From Chelonoidis abingdonii (Eukaryota; Chordata; Testudines; Testudinidae), in contig NC_133778.1 of the NCBI RefSeq assembly GCF_003597395.2, positions 9,207,524-9,271,523 on the forward strand: 64,000 bases of DNA, given 5' to 3'. The notes beneath the pieces are model-generated. The model saw nothing but the letters and a program-made list of their open reading frames with translations. It was not told the DNA's origin and made no database searches. Both the position numbers and the translations under genes were made by a program. The number at the start of each line of letters is the position of its first letter. Position 1 is the first letter of the stretch. Of this stretch, positions 48,833-59,467 are shown piece by piece.

Positions 48833-50405
48833 GTGTGATGCTCTGTACCTCAGGGGAACACCCGACACCCCCATGTTCATCGTTATAAAATGATTGTGTG
48901 GTGTCCAGTGCAAAGTTTGTCATGTCGCGTGTCTGTGGAAGGCTCATGATGCACTGGGCATGGGTGTTATAGGGATGTTATAGTGATTGTTACAGTGATG
49001 TTATAGTGAGGTTATAATTTCATGTATATAGTTATGAGGCTGAAAATGTATCTTTGTGGCTTAAAACAGGCCCAGACAAAAACTCTGCAGGAGCAGAGAG
49101 GCAGTTCACACCTCATCAGGGCATGGATGGGACATACCCAGCCCAGCCTCCCAGGAACAAAGGACAATGACCTAGGCAGCAACAAAAGAATCTGCCAGAC
49201 CCTCAAGGGAGTCACCCTCTTCCTTTGGGCACTCATGCTCACCTGACTCTGAAGGGGGGAGGGAGGGGCAAAGCCAGGAGGGAAGAAAGGACATGATAAA
49301 AGGGAGAGACATTTGCCATGCTCTCTCTCTCTTCCACCTACATCTACAGATACCACCACCAAGCGACTGACGCACTGATCAAAGGGAGACTGACTGAAAA
49401 GTAAGCAGCCATCCTGTGGTGAGAAACATCTAAGGGTATGGCTACACTTGGAAATGTGCAGCGCTGGGAGTTACAGCTGTGGTCGTACTGCTGTGTAGGA
49501 ACAGCGCTGCAGTGTGGCCACACTGACAGCTACCAGAGCTGCAGTGTGGCCGCATTTGCAGCATTTGCAGTGCTGTTGGGAGTGGTGCATTGTGGGCAGC
49601 TATCCCAGCATTCAAGTGGCTGCAACGTGCTTTTCAAAAAAGGGGGGGGGTGGAGTGTGACAGGGAGCGTCAGGGAGACAGAGAGAGCGGATTTTTGGAG
49701 CAGACACTGTGAGCTCCCTGCCTTGCAAATTCTGGCCATTTCCCCCACCCCTCTCTCAATCACTCTTAAATGCAAAAAGGCTTCAGACAGATAAGCAGCT
49801 TCTCTGAGGGACTCCCTCCCTCCCGCCGTGCTGTTTGTCTCCTCAAGCAAACAGCTGTGAACATTCCAAAACCTCGGCTCGCTCGCTCGCTGGAGCAAAG
49901 AGCAGCTGCGTTTGGTAGCTCCGGAGAGTACCTTCCGGTTTGTTGTAGACAGGAATTCTGGGATAACCTCTTAATACTCTGAAGGCCAATTACAGCGCTG
50001 GTGAGTGTCCACACCTGATGAGCAGCGCTGCATCACCAGCGCTGGATTCGCTACACCCGTAGCAGACCAGGAGTACAGCCAGCGCTGCAGACAGGGAGTT
50101 GCAGCGCTGGCTGAGGTTTGTAAAGTGTGGACACCGAGTAAGTTGCAGCGCTGTAACCCCCTCACCAGTGCTGCAACTTGCAAGTGTAGCCAAGCCCTAA
50201 GTTTTTAAGGACATTGAAAGTGCTAAGAGCAGCTTAGAATGTGTTTTGCTTTTATTTCATTTGACCAAATCTGACTTCTTGTGCTTTGACTTATCACTTA
50301 AAAATCGATCTCTATAGTTAATAAATGTGTTTGTTTATCCTACCTGAAGCGGTGTGTTTGGTTTGCAGTGTGTCAGGGGCTCCCCTTGGAATAACAAGCC
50401 TGGTA
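48833..50405 (+). mobile_element. LTR split by a MITE
   Basis: The left part begins TGTGATGCTCTG (48,834). The right part resumes after the MITE at 50,201 and has a TTAATAAATG polyadenylation signal near 50,318. The right end is not certain; CCTGGTACA at about 50,405 is a candidate. Flanking duplications were not found. Confidence 0.5.
49434..50197 (+). mobile_element. Complete 764-bp MITE with TAA duplication
   Basis: GGGTATGGCTACACTTG at the left pairs with CAAGTGTAGCCAAGCCC at the right. TAA flanks both sides (49,431-49,433 and 50,198-50,200), the TWA target of PIF/Harbinger-type elements. CAGCGCTG motifs recur near both ends. It has no transposase frame. Confidence 0.9.
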
Positions 50406-51285
50406 CATAACAATGTAGAACTGATGAATGAAATTGTTTTTAATTGTTCACTTTATTATATAATTTCATAAGTAAAGTTTTATGAATGAAACAACATTCA
50501 TTCATAAAACCAGTTACCCCAATAACTAGCTAATTAACAGTTAAGATGCTTGTTGAGCCACAGTTGTTCAGCCTTCTGCCTTTGTAAATTTCACTATCAA
50601 TCCAATTCCTGCTTAAATCACTGAGACTTGCAGTGTTTTCAGTATCTCAGTATTGTAACTTCATTACACTTGCCTACATTGTAACTTCTCTTCAAACCCC
50701 ATTTTAAAACGCTCACTCCATTTTGTAAAAACTGGCTCCAACCTTCATTTTTGCAAACACTGCTGCAATCTTATTGGTTTAGTTTAGATGTGTGACTGAG
50801 GTATGTATGGATGATGGAATCAACCTCCAGCCCCAGCCTGTCCTGATGAAATAGAGCTCAAACACCAACGGCTGAAGATGCAGACAACAGCCCTAACAAA
50901 CTAAGAAGAGTCCACCCTAAAAAGAAGAGAACAAAGATACAAAAAAAGGAAGATCAAATCCAGGTCTGAAGCTGAAAGTCACTGTCTGCAGTTGACGGGT
51001 GATCAATCACACCGAACCCAGAGGCAGCGTGACACAGCAAGACCTATAGACTCTGGATTCAAACTACAGCCTACAAAAAGGATGGGTGAGATGGGAGACT
51101 TTGGAGGGTAACCTTCTGCTGCCAACATAGAAGGGCATCAGTGCAGGCCAACCGAGACCCAGCTCGGCCTTGTGCCCGGCTTTCCTGGCCAGTTACCGCC
51201 ACAGCTACGAACCCAAGCTGGTAACTATCAAGCAGCTGCAAAACATCTGGTGTGTGTGTGTGTATATGTGTGTCTATGTGTGTGT
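50406..51285. other. Unassigned, probably LTR-related sequence
   Basis: AT-rich sequence with ACTCCATTTTGTAAAAACTGG, then a G/A-rich part and a short TG repeat. No gene was recognised. It continues to the right of the nested LTR at 51,930. Confidence 0.35.
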
Positions 51286-51929
51286 TGTGACAAAGTTCCT
51301 CCTCTATCTTGGTGGGTCCTGCGCTTATTGGCAGATTTGCTCACCTCAGTGATCTTCCCCACAGTCTGGGTCAACTCCTCCTGTGTCTGATCAGGAGTTG
51401 GGAGGTTTGGAGGGAACCTGGACCCGCCCTCTACTCCGGGTTCCAGCTCAGGGCCCTGTGGATTGCAGCTGTCTATAGTGCCTCTTGTAACAGCTGCATG
51501 ACAGCTACAACTCCCTAGGCTACTTCCCCATGGCCTCCTCCAAAACACCTTCTTTATCCTCACCACAGGACCTTCCTCCTGGTGTCTGATAATGCTTGTA
51601 CTCCTTAGCCCTCCAGCAGCACAGCCTCTCACTCTCAGCTCCTTGTGCCTCTTGCTCCCAGCTCCTCACACGCACTTCCTCTCCTCTGGCTCCTCCTTGC
51701 CTGACTGGAGTGAGCTCCTTTTTAAACCCAGGTGCCCTGATTAGCCTGCCTTGATTGGCTGCAGGTGTTCTAATCAGCCTGTCCTGCCTTAATAGGTTCT
51801 AGCAGGTTCCTGATTACTCTAGTGCAGCCCCTGCTCTGGTCACTCAGGGAACAGAAAACTACTCACCCAGTGACCAGTATATTTGCCCTCTACCGGACTC
51901 CTGTACCCCACTGGCCTGGGTCTGTCACA
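51286..51929 (+). mobile_element. Nested solo LTR, 644 bp, GTGT duplication
   Basis: It starts TGTGACAAAGTTCC and ends GGGTCTGTCACA, with TGTGACA/TGTCACA terminal symmetry. GTGT flanks both sides (51,282-51,285 and 51,930-51,933), though the left flank is in a TG repeat, which weakens the test. The interior is rich in CTCC and has no coding frame. Confidence 0.7.
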
Positions 51930-51933
51930 GTGT

Positions 51934-52514
51934 ATAGGTATTAGCTATAATGTGTGTTTATAAGGAATTAGTTATTGGTCATAAACCAGATTGTTCTCAT
52001 AATAAAGGTGGCATCTTTGTCTTGCCCTCTGAAAAGATCCTGTGTCGTTTTGTCTGCGTAACATCAATTTCTTTGTTAAATTGATGAATTTATATAAGCC
52101 TGCGGTGTCCAGCGGGCATAACTGAGCACTGCAAGACGGAGGTTCCCAGGGTTGTGTCTGGGACCGGAGATATTGGCTGGTGTCATTCGCCTGCAAGTAG
52201 CTGGGAGCAGCTTCCATGCCAGAGGCTGTGTGTGACCAGCCCAGGAGTGGGGTTCTCACAGCAGAGCAGGGTGAGGCTGGCTCCCAGAGTCAAGGATTGG
52301 GGTGACAACACCACGGGAACGTCACAGTGGCGCAGTGAGCAGGGTATATGTGCAGCTTGTTACTCCAAGTGGAGTTCACACTTTAAGCACTGATATTTGT
52401 GATTTTAAGCGCATCTTAAGTGCAGTGGCTAAGGACAGTCAGGAGGAGGCCACAGTTCTGTTATTTTCTGTTTGCTTATTTTGGGAAAGGGAAGTAGGAA
52501 CAGGAAAGCAGGAA
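51934..52514 (+). mobile_element. LTR end and leader of the second Gag relic
   Basis: The LTR-like part ends near 52,330 (ACGGGAACGTCACA), followed by GTGGCGCAGTGAGCAGGG, a candidate primer-binding site. The leader then has TTATTTTCTGTTTGCTTATTTTGGG, split across two short matches shared with 16,080-16,105. Confidence 0.6.
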
Positions 52515-53520
52515 AATGAGTGAAAGCAGTGAAGCGATTGCGAAGTTGGAGCTTTTTAGTCTTCAGTCTGCAGAAAAGGAGAGGGAGCACCAGAGATTAC
52601 TGCAATGGAAAGAACTGGAGATAAAAGAAAAAGAGAGAGAGAAGAAAGAGAAAGAGAAAGAGAATGGGGAGAAAGAGAAAGAGAGAGAGAGAGAATGAAA
52701 ACACCCACTGGACCTGCTAGAGAAGCAGAACCAGAACCTGCCAACCCCAACGACTCCCATCACTCCAAAAATCCACAAGTGGGAACACTTATGTCCTGCA
52801 CACAGTGAGGACAGTGATATTGCTGAATATCTGACTACCTTTGGAAGGCTGTGTGCAATACATGAAATCCCTGATAAGAGAGTTCCTACGCTGATTGCAA
52901 AATGAACTGGTAAAGCTTGGAATGTATTCAGTGGAACGCCTACTGGAGATGCTTTAGACTATTGTAAATGTAAAGATACTGTTTTGCGACGTTTTCAGAT
53001 TACCCCTGAAGCATATAGAGTTAAATTTAGGAATCTCAACAGGGATATTGGGATGAGTAATGGGGAATATGTAAACAAAACGACAGATTTCTTGGGAAAA
53101 TGGGTGAGGGGTAAAGAGGTGGCAAGTTTTGAGGGAATGTTGGATCTTGTTGCTCAAGAGCATTTCCTGAGCATGTGTAAGGCTGATGTGAAGCAGCATC
53201 TGTGGGACAAAGATGTAAAGTCTGTGAATGAGGCGGCTTTTTTAGTTGATGCCTTCAAACAGAATCAGGTGTCTGTTGAGGGCAGGCCACAGAGAGAGGG
53301 GTTTAAAACTGGTGGGAAGGGAGGATCCCATATTGCTCCTGGGAAGAGGGGAGGGGCTTGGGAGCCTAAACATTCTCTTCCCCAAAAACGTTGCTCTACT
53401 GGTAACCCCTATCCCAAATCTCCTGTAAAAGCAGAAGAGCCCAAGGTGCTATCAGTGTAATTCCACTGATCACCTGAGGAATAAATGCCCTGTGCTGGGG
53501 GAAAGGGGCAACCAATAGCT
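52515..53520 (+). pseudogene. Gypsy Gag relic 2, SCAN-like capsid region
   Basis: It starts MSESSEAIAKLELFSLQ, then a Lys/Glu-rich coiled coil that has expanded as a GA-rich simple repeat (52,618-52,696) and now runs into a stop. The capsid part at 52,984-53,300 is open: ITPEAYRVKFRNLNRDIG, FEGMLDLVAQEHFLSM and KQHLWDKD. This part resembles a SCAN domain. A short deletion before the knuckle shifts the frame; the CCHC text CYQCNSTDHLRNKC is at about 53,448-53,490. Compared with the relic at 16,133 it is better kept in the capsid and lacks stops there. Confidence 0.85.
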
Positions 53521-53925
53521 CATGTTAGTTCTGCCGTCCTCACCACAGACCCCCCCCAGGGAATCGAAACCTGTCACGTTGGCTCTGTGAGCTTAGCCTC
53601 TGCAGAGCCAGACATGGAGCATGTTAAGGCTGCCCAAGTTGACGGCAGAGGGATCCAGGGGCCCAGATCTCTCTGGTTAAGCAGAGTGTGGTCCCAAAGG
53701 CCAGTATGCTGCCTGGCCAAATGGCAGATTGTGGGGACAGGCGAAAGCAGATTCCTTGTACCATTAGTTCAAATCCATGTGGTGTGGGAAAGTTTGGAAA
53801 GTGTTGGAAAGTAATACGTAACTTGTTTGTACCAAGATATAAAAGGAGAAGTTATAGGTGGGGCAACTTTCTATTGGCCCAGGGGACAGGATCTGGTGTC
53901 CTCACTGAGCCTTTATCCTGTCATG
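53521..53925 (+). pseudogene. Protease-region remnant of Gypsy relic 2
   Basis: Fragments such as SVVPKASMLPGQMADCG are readable in shifting frames. No active-site motif can be placed with confidence. A CR1 insertion ends it on the right. Confidence 0.4.
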
Positions 53926-54187
53926 GACATAGACTCATGGAATATCAGGGTTGGAAGGGACCTCAGGAGGTCAGCTAGTCCAACTCCCTGCTCAAAGCAG
54001 GACCAATTTCCAACTAAATCATCCCAGCCACAGCTTAAAAACCTCTAAGGAAGGAGATTCCACCACCTCCTTAGGGAACCACTTCCAGTGCTTCATCACC
54101 CTCCTAGTGAAACAGTGTTTCCTAATATCCAACCTATACCTCCCCCACTGCAACTTGAGATCATTACTCCTTGTTCTGCCATACATG
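53926..54187 (-). mobile_element. CR1 LINE 3' part, minus strand
   Basis: CATAGACTCATGGAATATCA, GGTTGGAAGGGACCTCAGG, CCAACTCCCTGCTCAAAGCA and CCTAATATCCAACCTA are, in reverse, the C-terminal RT coding and 3' end of CR1. The 3' end is at the left. Confidence 0.9.
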
Positions 54188-55257
54188 TGTGTGACAATGC
54201 GGTTCTGGCGGGACCCAACTGAGATTGCCAATTCAGGACAATCGCTTAAAACAGGGCAGTTACAGCCCAAGGCTGGGGTTTCTCCACCTCTAAGGCAAAC
54301 CAAACCAGCCAGACAAAAAGGACTTCGGTTTCACCCCACTGGTAACCGCAAGTCACACAAGCAATTTCCTTGGACACTCCAGTTTCCCAGTATCACCACC
54401 AGTGCCACTCGTCCTCGGGATGAATGGTTATGAAAACCAACACCCCAGTAAAAGAAAATGGTTCCCTCGATCCCAAAGGACCAAGCCCCAGACCCAGGTC
54501 AATATACACATCAGATCTTACCCACAAATCACGCTGGTGCCAATCCTTTAGAATCTAAAATCTAAAGATTTATTCATAAAGGGAAAAAGGTAGAGATGAG
54601 AGGTCGAATTGGTTAAATGGAATCAAATACATACGGTAATGGCAAAGTTTTTAGTTCAGGCTTGTAGCAGTGATGGTATAAACTGCAGGTTCAAATCAAT
54701 TCTCTGGAACATCCCCAGCTGGGATGGGTCATCAGTCCCTTGTGTAGAGCTTCAGCTTGTAGAAAAGCCCTCCAGAGGTAAGAAACAGGATTGAAGACCA
54801 GATGGAGATGAGGCATCAGCCTTATATAGGCTCTTCCAGGTGTAAGAACACTTATTTGTTCTTACTGTGGAAAATTACAGCAAAATGGAGTTTGCAGTCA
54901 CATGGGCAAGTCACTGCACACCCTGCTGAGTTACAAGGCATATCTGCCTTCTCTCAATGGGTCAGTTGTATAGCTGATGGTCCTTAATGGACCATCAAGC
55001 AGGCTAGGCAGAGCTAACACCAACTTGTCTGGGATTTTTCCCAGAAACACAGCACAAATTTGAAATACAGACAGTATACAGCCAATACTCATAACTTCAA
55101 CTACAAAATGATAGAGACAGCATAATCATAACTAGCAACCCATAACCTGGTCTTAGACACCTTATATGACCCCCTTTACATAAGATTTGGTGCCACTACA
55201 GGACCTTGGTAGCAAACCATGTTCTATATGGTCCCAGTTTATATCAATAACGTCACA
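54188..55257 (-). mobile_element. Solo LTR, 1,070 bp, ACATG duplication
   Basis: Read on the minus strand it begins TGTGACGTTATTGATA and ends with TGTCACACA. ACATG flanks it perfectly (54,183-54,187 and 55,258-55,262). AATAAATC lies on the minus strand around 54,575. It starts and is organised like the LTRs at 14,455 and 21,601, and is inserted at the edge of a CR1. Confidence 0.9.
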
Positions 55258-55262
55258 ACATG

Positions 55263-55885
55263 TTACTATCCCTGTAGCCCATTGGACAGGATGTTCGTAC
55301 TGTGCTTTGTTGACAGTAAACTTGGCCAAGTGCCTTTGCCACTAAACCGAGCCGGTGGCCTTTCTTTATGAATAACGTATAGTGCAGCTGATGTCTGAGT
55401 TCCAAGAACAGCAACACTGAGCAGCCATAAGAACTTAGCAGTGTGCCAACCCTCATGACGTTGTCATGAGTCTTATGATAGTGTTTTCCTTAAAGCCCCA
55501 GCTCGTGGAGTCAAGTGAAGATGTGACGATGATTTCTGCCTTCATTCTGAAAGAAAAAGTAAGTTTCTAGCCCTTGTGGCTCTGGAGGAAGCATCAACAT
55601 GTGACTCCAGTGCACCCTAATGGCTCAAAAGGCAAATAAAAAGACCCCCCAATCTATTATTTTTACATAATCTCCTGATTTTAAAGACAATCTCTTGGTT
55701 TTTGGTGAGCCTGACTCCTGATTGTTGAAAATCTGGGGTTGGCAATCCTGACTTAGCAGCCGTAACAACTCCTCGCAGCACTCACCCCTTGAGGGTTCAG
55801 TCCATCACCCCTCACAGAGGGGGTGCCAATCACAGCACGTCGGTCGAGTGTTTCTAGCCAGTTCTTCAATCACCCACTGGCCAGT
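55263..55885. other. Intergenic DNA, old repeat fragments
   Basis: The stretch 55,650-55,755 (CTCCTGATTTTAAAGAC, CAATCTCTTGGTTTTTGG, ATCTGGGGTTGGCAATCC) has the look of an old interspersed repeat. No gene was recognised. Confidence 0.35.
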
Positions 55886-55991
55886 AGCACCGGACACCTG
55901 ATTGGCATAGCACTCTCCAGCCCCAAACCCTGGAGCTCCACAGCCTCCCAGGTAGCTGGGATGACAGGCACACGTCACCACACCCAGGGGC
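55886..55991 (-). pseudogene. 7SL RNA pseudogene, 5' fragment
   Basis: Read on the minus strand, about 106 nt follow the 5' part of signal recognition particle 7SL RNA: GTGTGCCTGT, ATCCCAGCTACCTGGGAGG, then GCTGGAGAGTGCTATGCC and AATCAGGTGTCCGG. The last part lies beyond the region kept in primate Alu, so 7SL is a better fit than Alu. The 3' two thirds of the RNA is missing. 7SL is the scaffold of the particle that targets nascent proteins to the ER; this fragment should be inert. Confidence 0.75.
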
Positions 55992-56899
55992 AGCTCCAAT
56001 TACGTGTGGTAAAGGTTGAGCGGCTCCTAGCTCGTAGCTGCCCAATGTGGTGGCAGCCCAATGGTTCCAGGGACCAAGTTGTCGAAACCGCCCATACAAT
56101 TGCATTTCAATGTAGCACATAACACTGACTAGACACAGTCCTCTCCCCCTCACTGCCAGGCTGGATCTTTGCCTGGGTTTCTGGGGCCATCTCCTGCTCT
56201 GTCTCTGCCTTGGGGTTTTAAGTGCCAAGGAAATCCTGGCTGGCTGTGACAGTCTCCTCCTGCCTGGGGTCAGCAGTCACTTGGGTACCTTTAGTGCAGT
56301 CTGGAATGTGCCAGGGCTTGGCGGTGTCATCCTCTGCAACAACCCAGTCCAGGTCCGCCTAGCTGGGACAGGTACGGCAACAGTGGCTGGAAGTCTTGTT
56401 TCTGTGCCTGGTGTTTTTATAACAGCCAGAACTCCTTTCTTTTGTTGGGGCACTGGGTCCACTGCCCCCTCTCCTTCATTCAGTCTGCGATCTGCTTGTA
56501 GATCTTGGCTTTCCGGTGACCTCTGATGGGACAGGACACATGCCTCTCGCCAGAGGGCAAGAAAACCCAGGATCTCAGCATGGGAGCTTGCAGAGGCACA
56601 GGGAATGGCTGCTATAACCAGTTTGTGATTCCAGAACTGCAAACTCACTTTGAGCTGCAATTGCAGAGGGGCATACGGGGCTACACACCAACATTTAAAT
56701 GGGAGAGGTGACATCTGGTGAAGATGAACCCAGAGCAGTACATAAACAGGCAGACTGATCCAAGGGTACAGCCGCACACTGTGAAATAGCAGTGGCAGGC
56801 CTGTCAACAGCAGAATAGTTCATTTTGAATGGAGAGGTGTCAACACAAACCTTATTCCTGGATGATTCACTCCAAAATACAATCTGCTTCCAAAGCCTC
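55992..56899. other. Intergenic DNA, no gene seen
   Basis: Several open frames of 60-180 codons occur, none with a recognisable domain or splice context. Confidence 0.4.
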
Positions 56900-57303
56900 T
56901 CTAGAAATCCATGGGACACCCACACCTTGAATGCTGTGTGCAGATGTGGTCGCCCCATCTCAAAAAAGATCTATTGGAATTGGAAAAGGTTCCAAAAAGA
57001 ACAACAAACATGATTAGGGGTGTGGAACGGCTTCCATATGAGGAGGGATTCATCAGACTGAGACTTTTCCGTTTGGAAAAGAGACAACTAAGGGGGGATA
57101 TGATTGAGGTCCATAAAATCATGACCGGTGTAGAGGAAGTAGATAAGGGAGTGTTATTTACTCCTTCTCACAGCACAAGAACTAGGGGTCACCAAATGAA
57201 ATCAGTAGGCAGGAGGTTTAAAACAAACAAAGGAAGTATTTTTTCACACAACACACAGTCAACCTGTGGAACCCTTTGCCAGAGGATGTTGTGAAGGCCA
57301 AGA
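56900..57303 (+). pseudogene. CR1-type LINE ORF2 C-terminal fragment
   Basis: The frame at 56,911-57,294 reads LECCVQMWSPHLKKDLLELE, then KRTTNMIRGVERLPYEEGF, LFRLEKRQLRGDMIEVHKIM and SRTRG-like text. This is the region after the reverse transcriptase of CR1-clade LINEs. It is 5'-truncated and ends in GCCAGAGGATGTTGTGAAGG. The frame is almost fully open, so it is fairly young for this window. Confidence 0.8.
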
Positions 57304-57830
57304 CTATAAGAGGGTGCCATGGACTCACAGATTGTGCCCACTTGTGGCCCCGTGTGGGGGGTGCCCCTTTCAGTGAGACAGTCCTTCTTGGGGGTCCACG
57401 CTCTCTCGGGGTCAGGCCACTCCACCTCCTAGAGCCGCACCTCTCTGAGACTTAGCACACTTCTCTCTCGCCATGGGCCCCTCAGGGAGTCCATGCGCTC
57501 TGGACTCCCCAGGCCTACTCACCCCTGAAGGGGTTGATGCCCCCCCCCGTCCTGTTCTCTAGACCGGAGCGACTCTCAGCCAGCATAAAACAGGAGGGTT
57601 TATTGAGAGTTGAACACAGCACTGGAAACTTTCAGGGCCTCAGGCCTGGCCTCCCTGAGCCCAGCATATCCCAGTCCCCCTGCATCCAGGGGGTCTCTGC
57701 CTGCTCCCCCTCTCTAGCCCAGAGTCCCCCTGCTTCCCAGCTGGGCCTCAGATATCCTTGGCCCCAAGCCCCACCTCTGTCCATTGGCTTCTCTACAGGT
57801 AAAGTCCAGTAGCTATGCCCGGGCACAAAG
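57304..57830 (-). mobile_element. LTR-like repeat, copy 3
   Basis: The 57,551-57,800 part matches 956-1,202. The minus strand has AATAAA at 57,600. Sequence from about 57,330 (CAGATTGTGCCCACTTG) probably belongs to the same LTR. Exact ends not found. Confidence 0.5.
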
Positions 57831-58057
57831 GCGTATCAGGGTGCCGGCCCAGCGCTGGCACAGGCTCTCTGACCTGTTGCTGTAAGCGCTGGTGCTGACA
57901 GGTGGCATTACATGTCAGTAGGTGGGTTTAGGCCCATTAGCAGTGTCTGCCAGGAGCCAGGGAAGCCACCCACATGAATTAAACAAGGCAGGCGGAGGGA
58001 ATTCTCTGTCTGCGAGCAGAATCCTGTGTGGAGCGTTCTTGCTTTGAAGAATTGCAT

Positions 58058-58415
58058 CTGGAGGCACCGACTCTGTGGGTGCTCCAGGGCTGGATCACCC
58101 ATGGGGAAAAATGAGTGGGTGCTTGGCAGCCAAGCTCTCCCCTCTGCCCCCCAATCTCCCCCTTCTCCTCCTCCCCTTCCCAGTGTTCTGTGTCTCCACC
58201 CGTCCCTCCCTCCCTCCCCCACGCTTGCCACCACCAAACAGCTGCGAGGTGGGGAGTGGGAACATAGTGCACTATGGGGGAAGGAGTCGAATAGGGGCAG
58301 GGACTTTGGGGAAGGGGTTGGAATGGGGGTGCGAGAGGGTGGGGCAGAGGTGGAGTCGGGGCAGGGCAGAGGGGGGTCGAGCACCAACTGGTGCCAGAAG
58401 AAGTTGGCATCTATG
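58058..58415 (-). mobile_element. TIR element, minus strand, same family as 34,188
   Basis: GAGGCACCGACTCTGTGGGT at the left is the reverse complement of the right end of the element at 34,188-34,455. AAGTTGGCATCTATG at the right matches its left end with substitutions. Confidence 0.65.
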
Positions 58416-59429
58416 TTTGGACTGGAGTCATTCTGGAGCAGTGATTGCCACTTAGTTCCATAGATCTCAAAGTATTTGGTCTTTTGGCCCTGAGGTGAAA
58501 ACTGTGTCTGCATCTCTTGGACTGCAAAATACAAATATTATCTCCTAAGCTAATATCTGTTCTAATCAGTGTGATATCTGATCTATTCTCCATTGGAGAG
58601 CTCTGCGTTCAATGAGTTTTTTGAGAAAGGGAGTTGGAGTAGGGGCTTGCTCTGCCCATTCCACACATCAGCCTGGTATTGCAGCACTTCCAGGAGCTTA
58701 GCCCAAACCACCCATGCTCTTGTTTTCACCGAGGCACAGGCTAACTCTCTCGTCACTGGGGTCGGGGGCTCTGTCCTGGGGTTGGTCTTCACAGCCCTGG
58801 AATTGCTTGTCTACCTGAGGAATAAGAAAGGTGAATGGCTCCAGGACAGCGCTGTGGTACCAGGAAATGATGCCCAGTGGGGCTGTGATGAAATCACACT
58901 GGAGGATTTCACTAGAATTTTGATTCACCACAATTTGCTTTAGCTTCCCCTTCTGGCATGAATCAAGTTCTCTAGTGACCGAGGCACTTCCTGCCCATCT
59001 CTCTATCCATGGCCAGGAAGTGTGGGGCTATTCTCAGCTCCTGGCTTCCCATAAATCTGACTCAGACCATTCAGATTTGGAGCTACAGTGGTGCCCTCCT
59101 GGGCTCCCCTCCAAGTCATCTCTCTAGTCCCACACACTCCTGGAACGTCAGGGAGTTGGAGGCACAGCTGGGGGCGTCTGTAAATCAGCCAATTTCTCTC
59201 CAGTTATGAAACAAACACACTTCCCCTGTTACAAATATGTTAGTCTCTAAAGTGCCACAAGTAAACCCACATGACAAACGCAACAGCAATCCCACCCCTG
59301 AACTCTGAGACTAATTTATTGTACCCTCTGAATTGCTTCTCTTTTTGACTAAATGCATAAAAAGTATGTAATAACTTGCAGGTCAAAATACCGAGTGCAT
59401 GATGCCTGAGTTTCTGTTATGTACGCGGG

Positions 59430-59467
<38 letters not shown>

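Larger units (their letters stand above)
44417..49489. repeat. Block D2, near-copy of D1
   Basis: It matches 30,551-35,557. Indel differences are frequent to about 46,000 and rare after 46,030. D2 continues without interruption into a complete MITE and the rest of an LTR, so it is the more complete copy. Confidence 0.9.

Noticed and set aside
55921..55991. Primate Alu contamination
   Set aside because: The sequence differs from Alu at many sites and continues into 7SL text absent from Alu.
58593..58943. 116-codon plus-strand frame as a small protein gene
   Set aside because: A hydrophobic stretch is present, but there is no family, no start context and no neighbour to support it.
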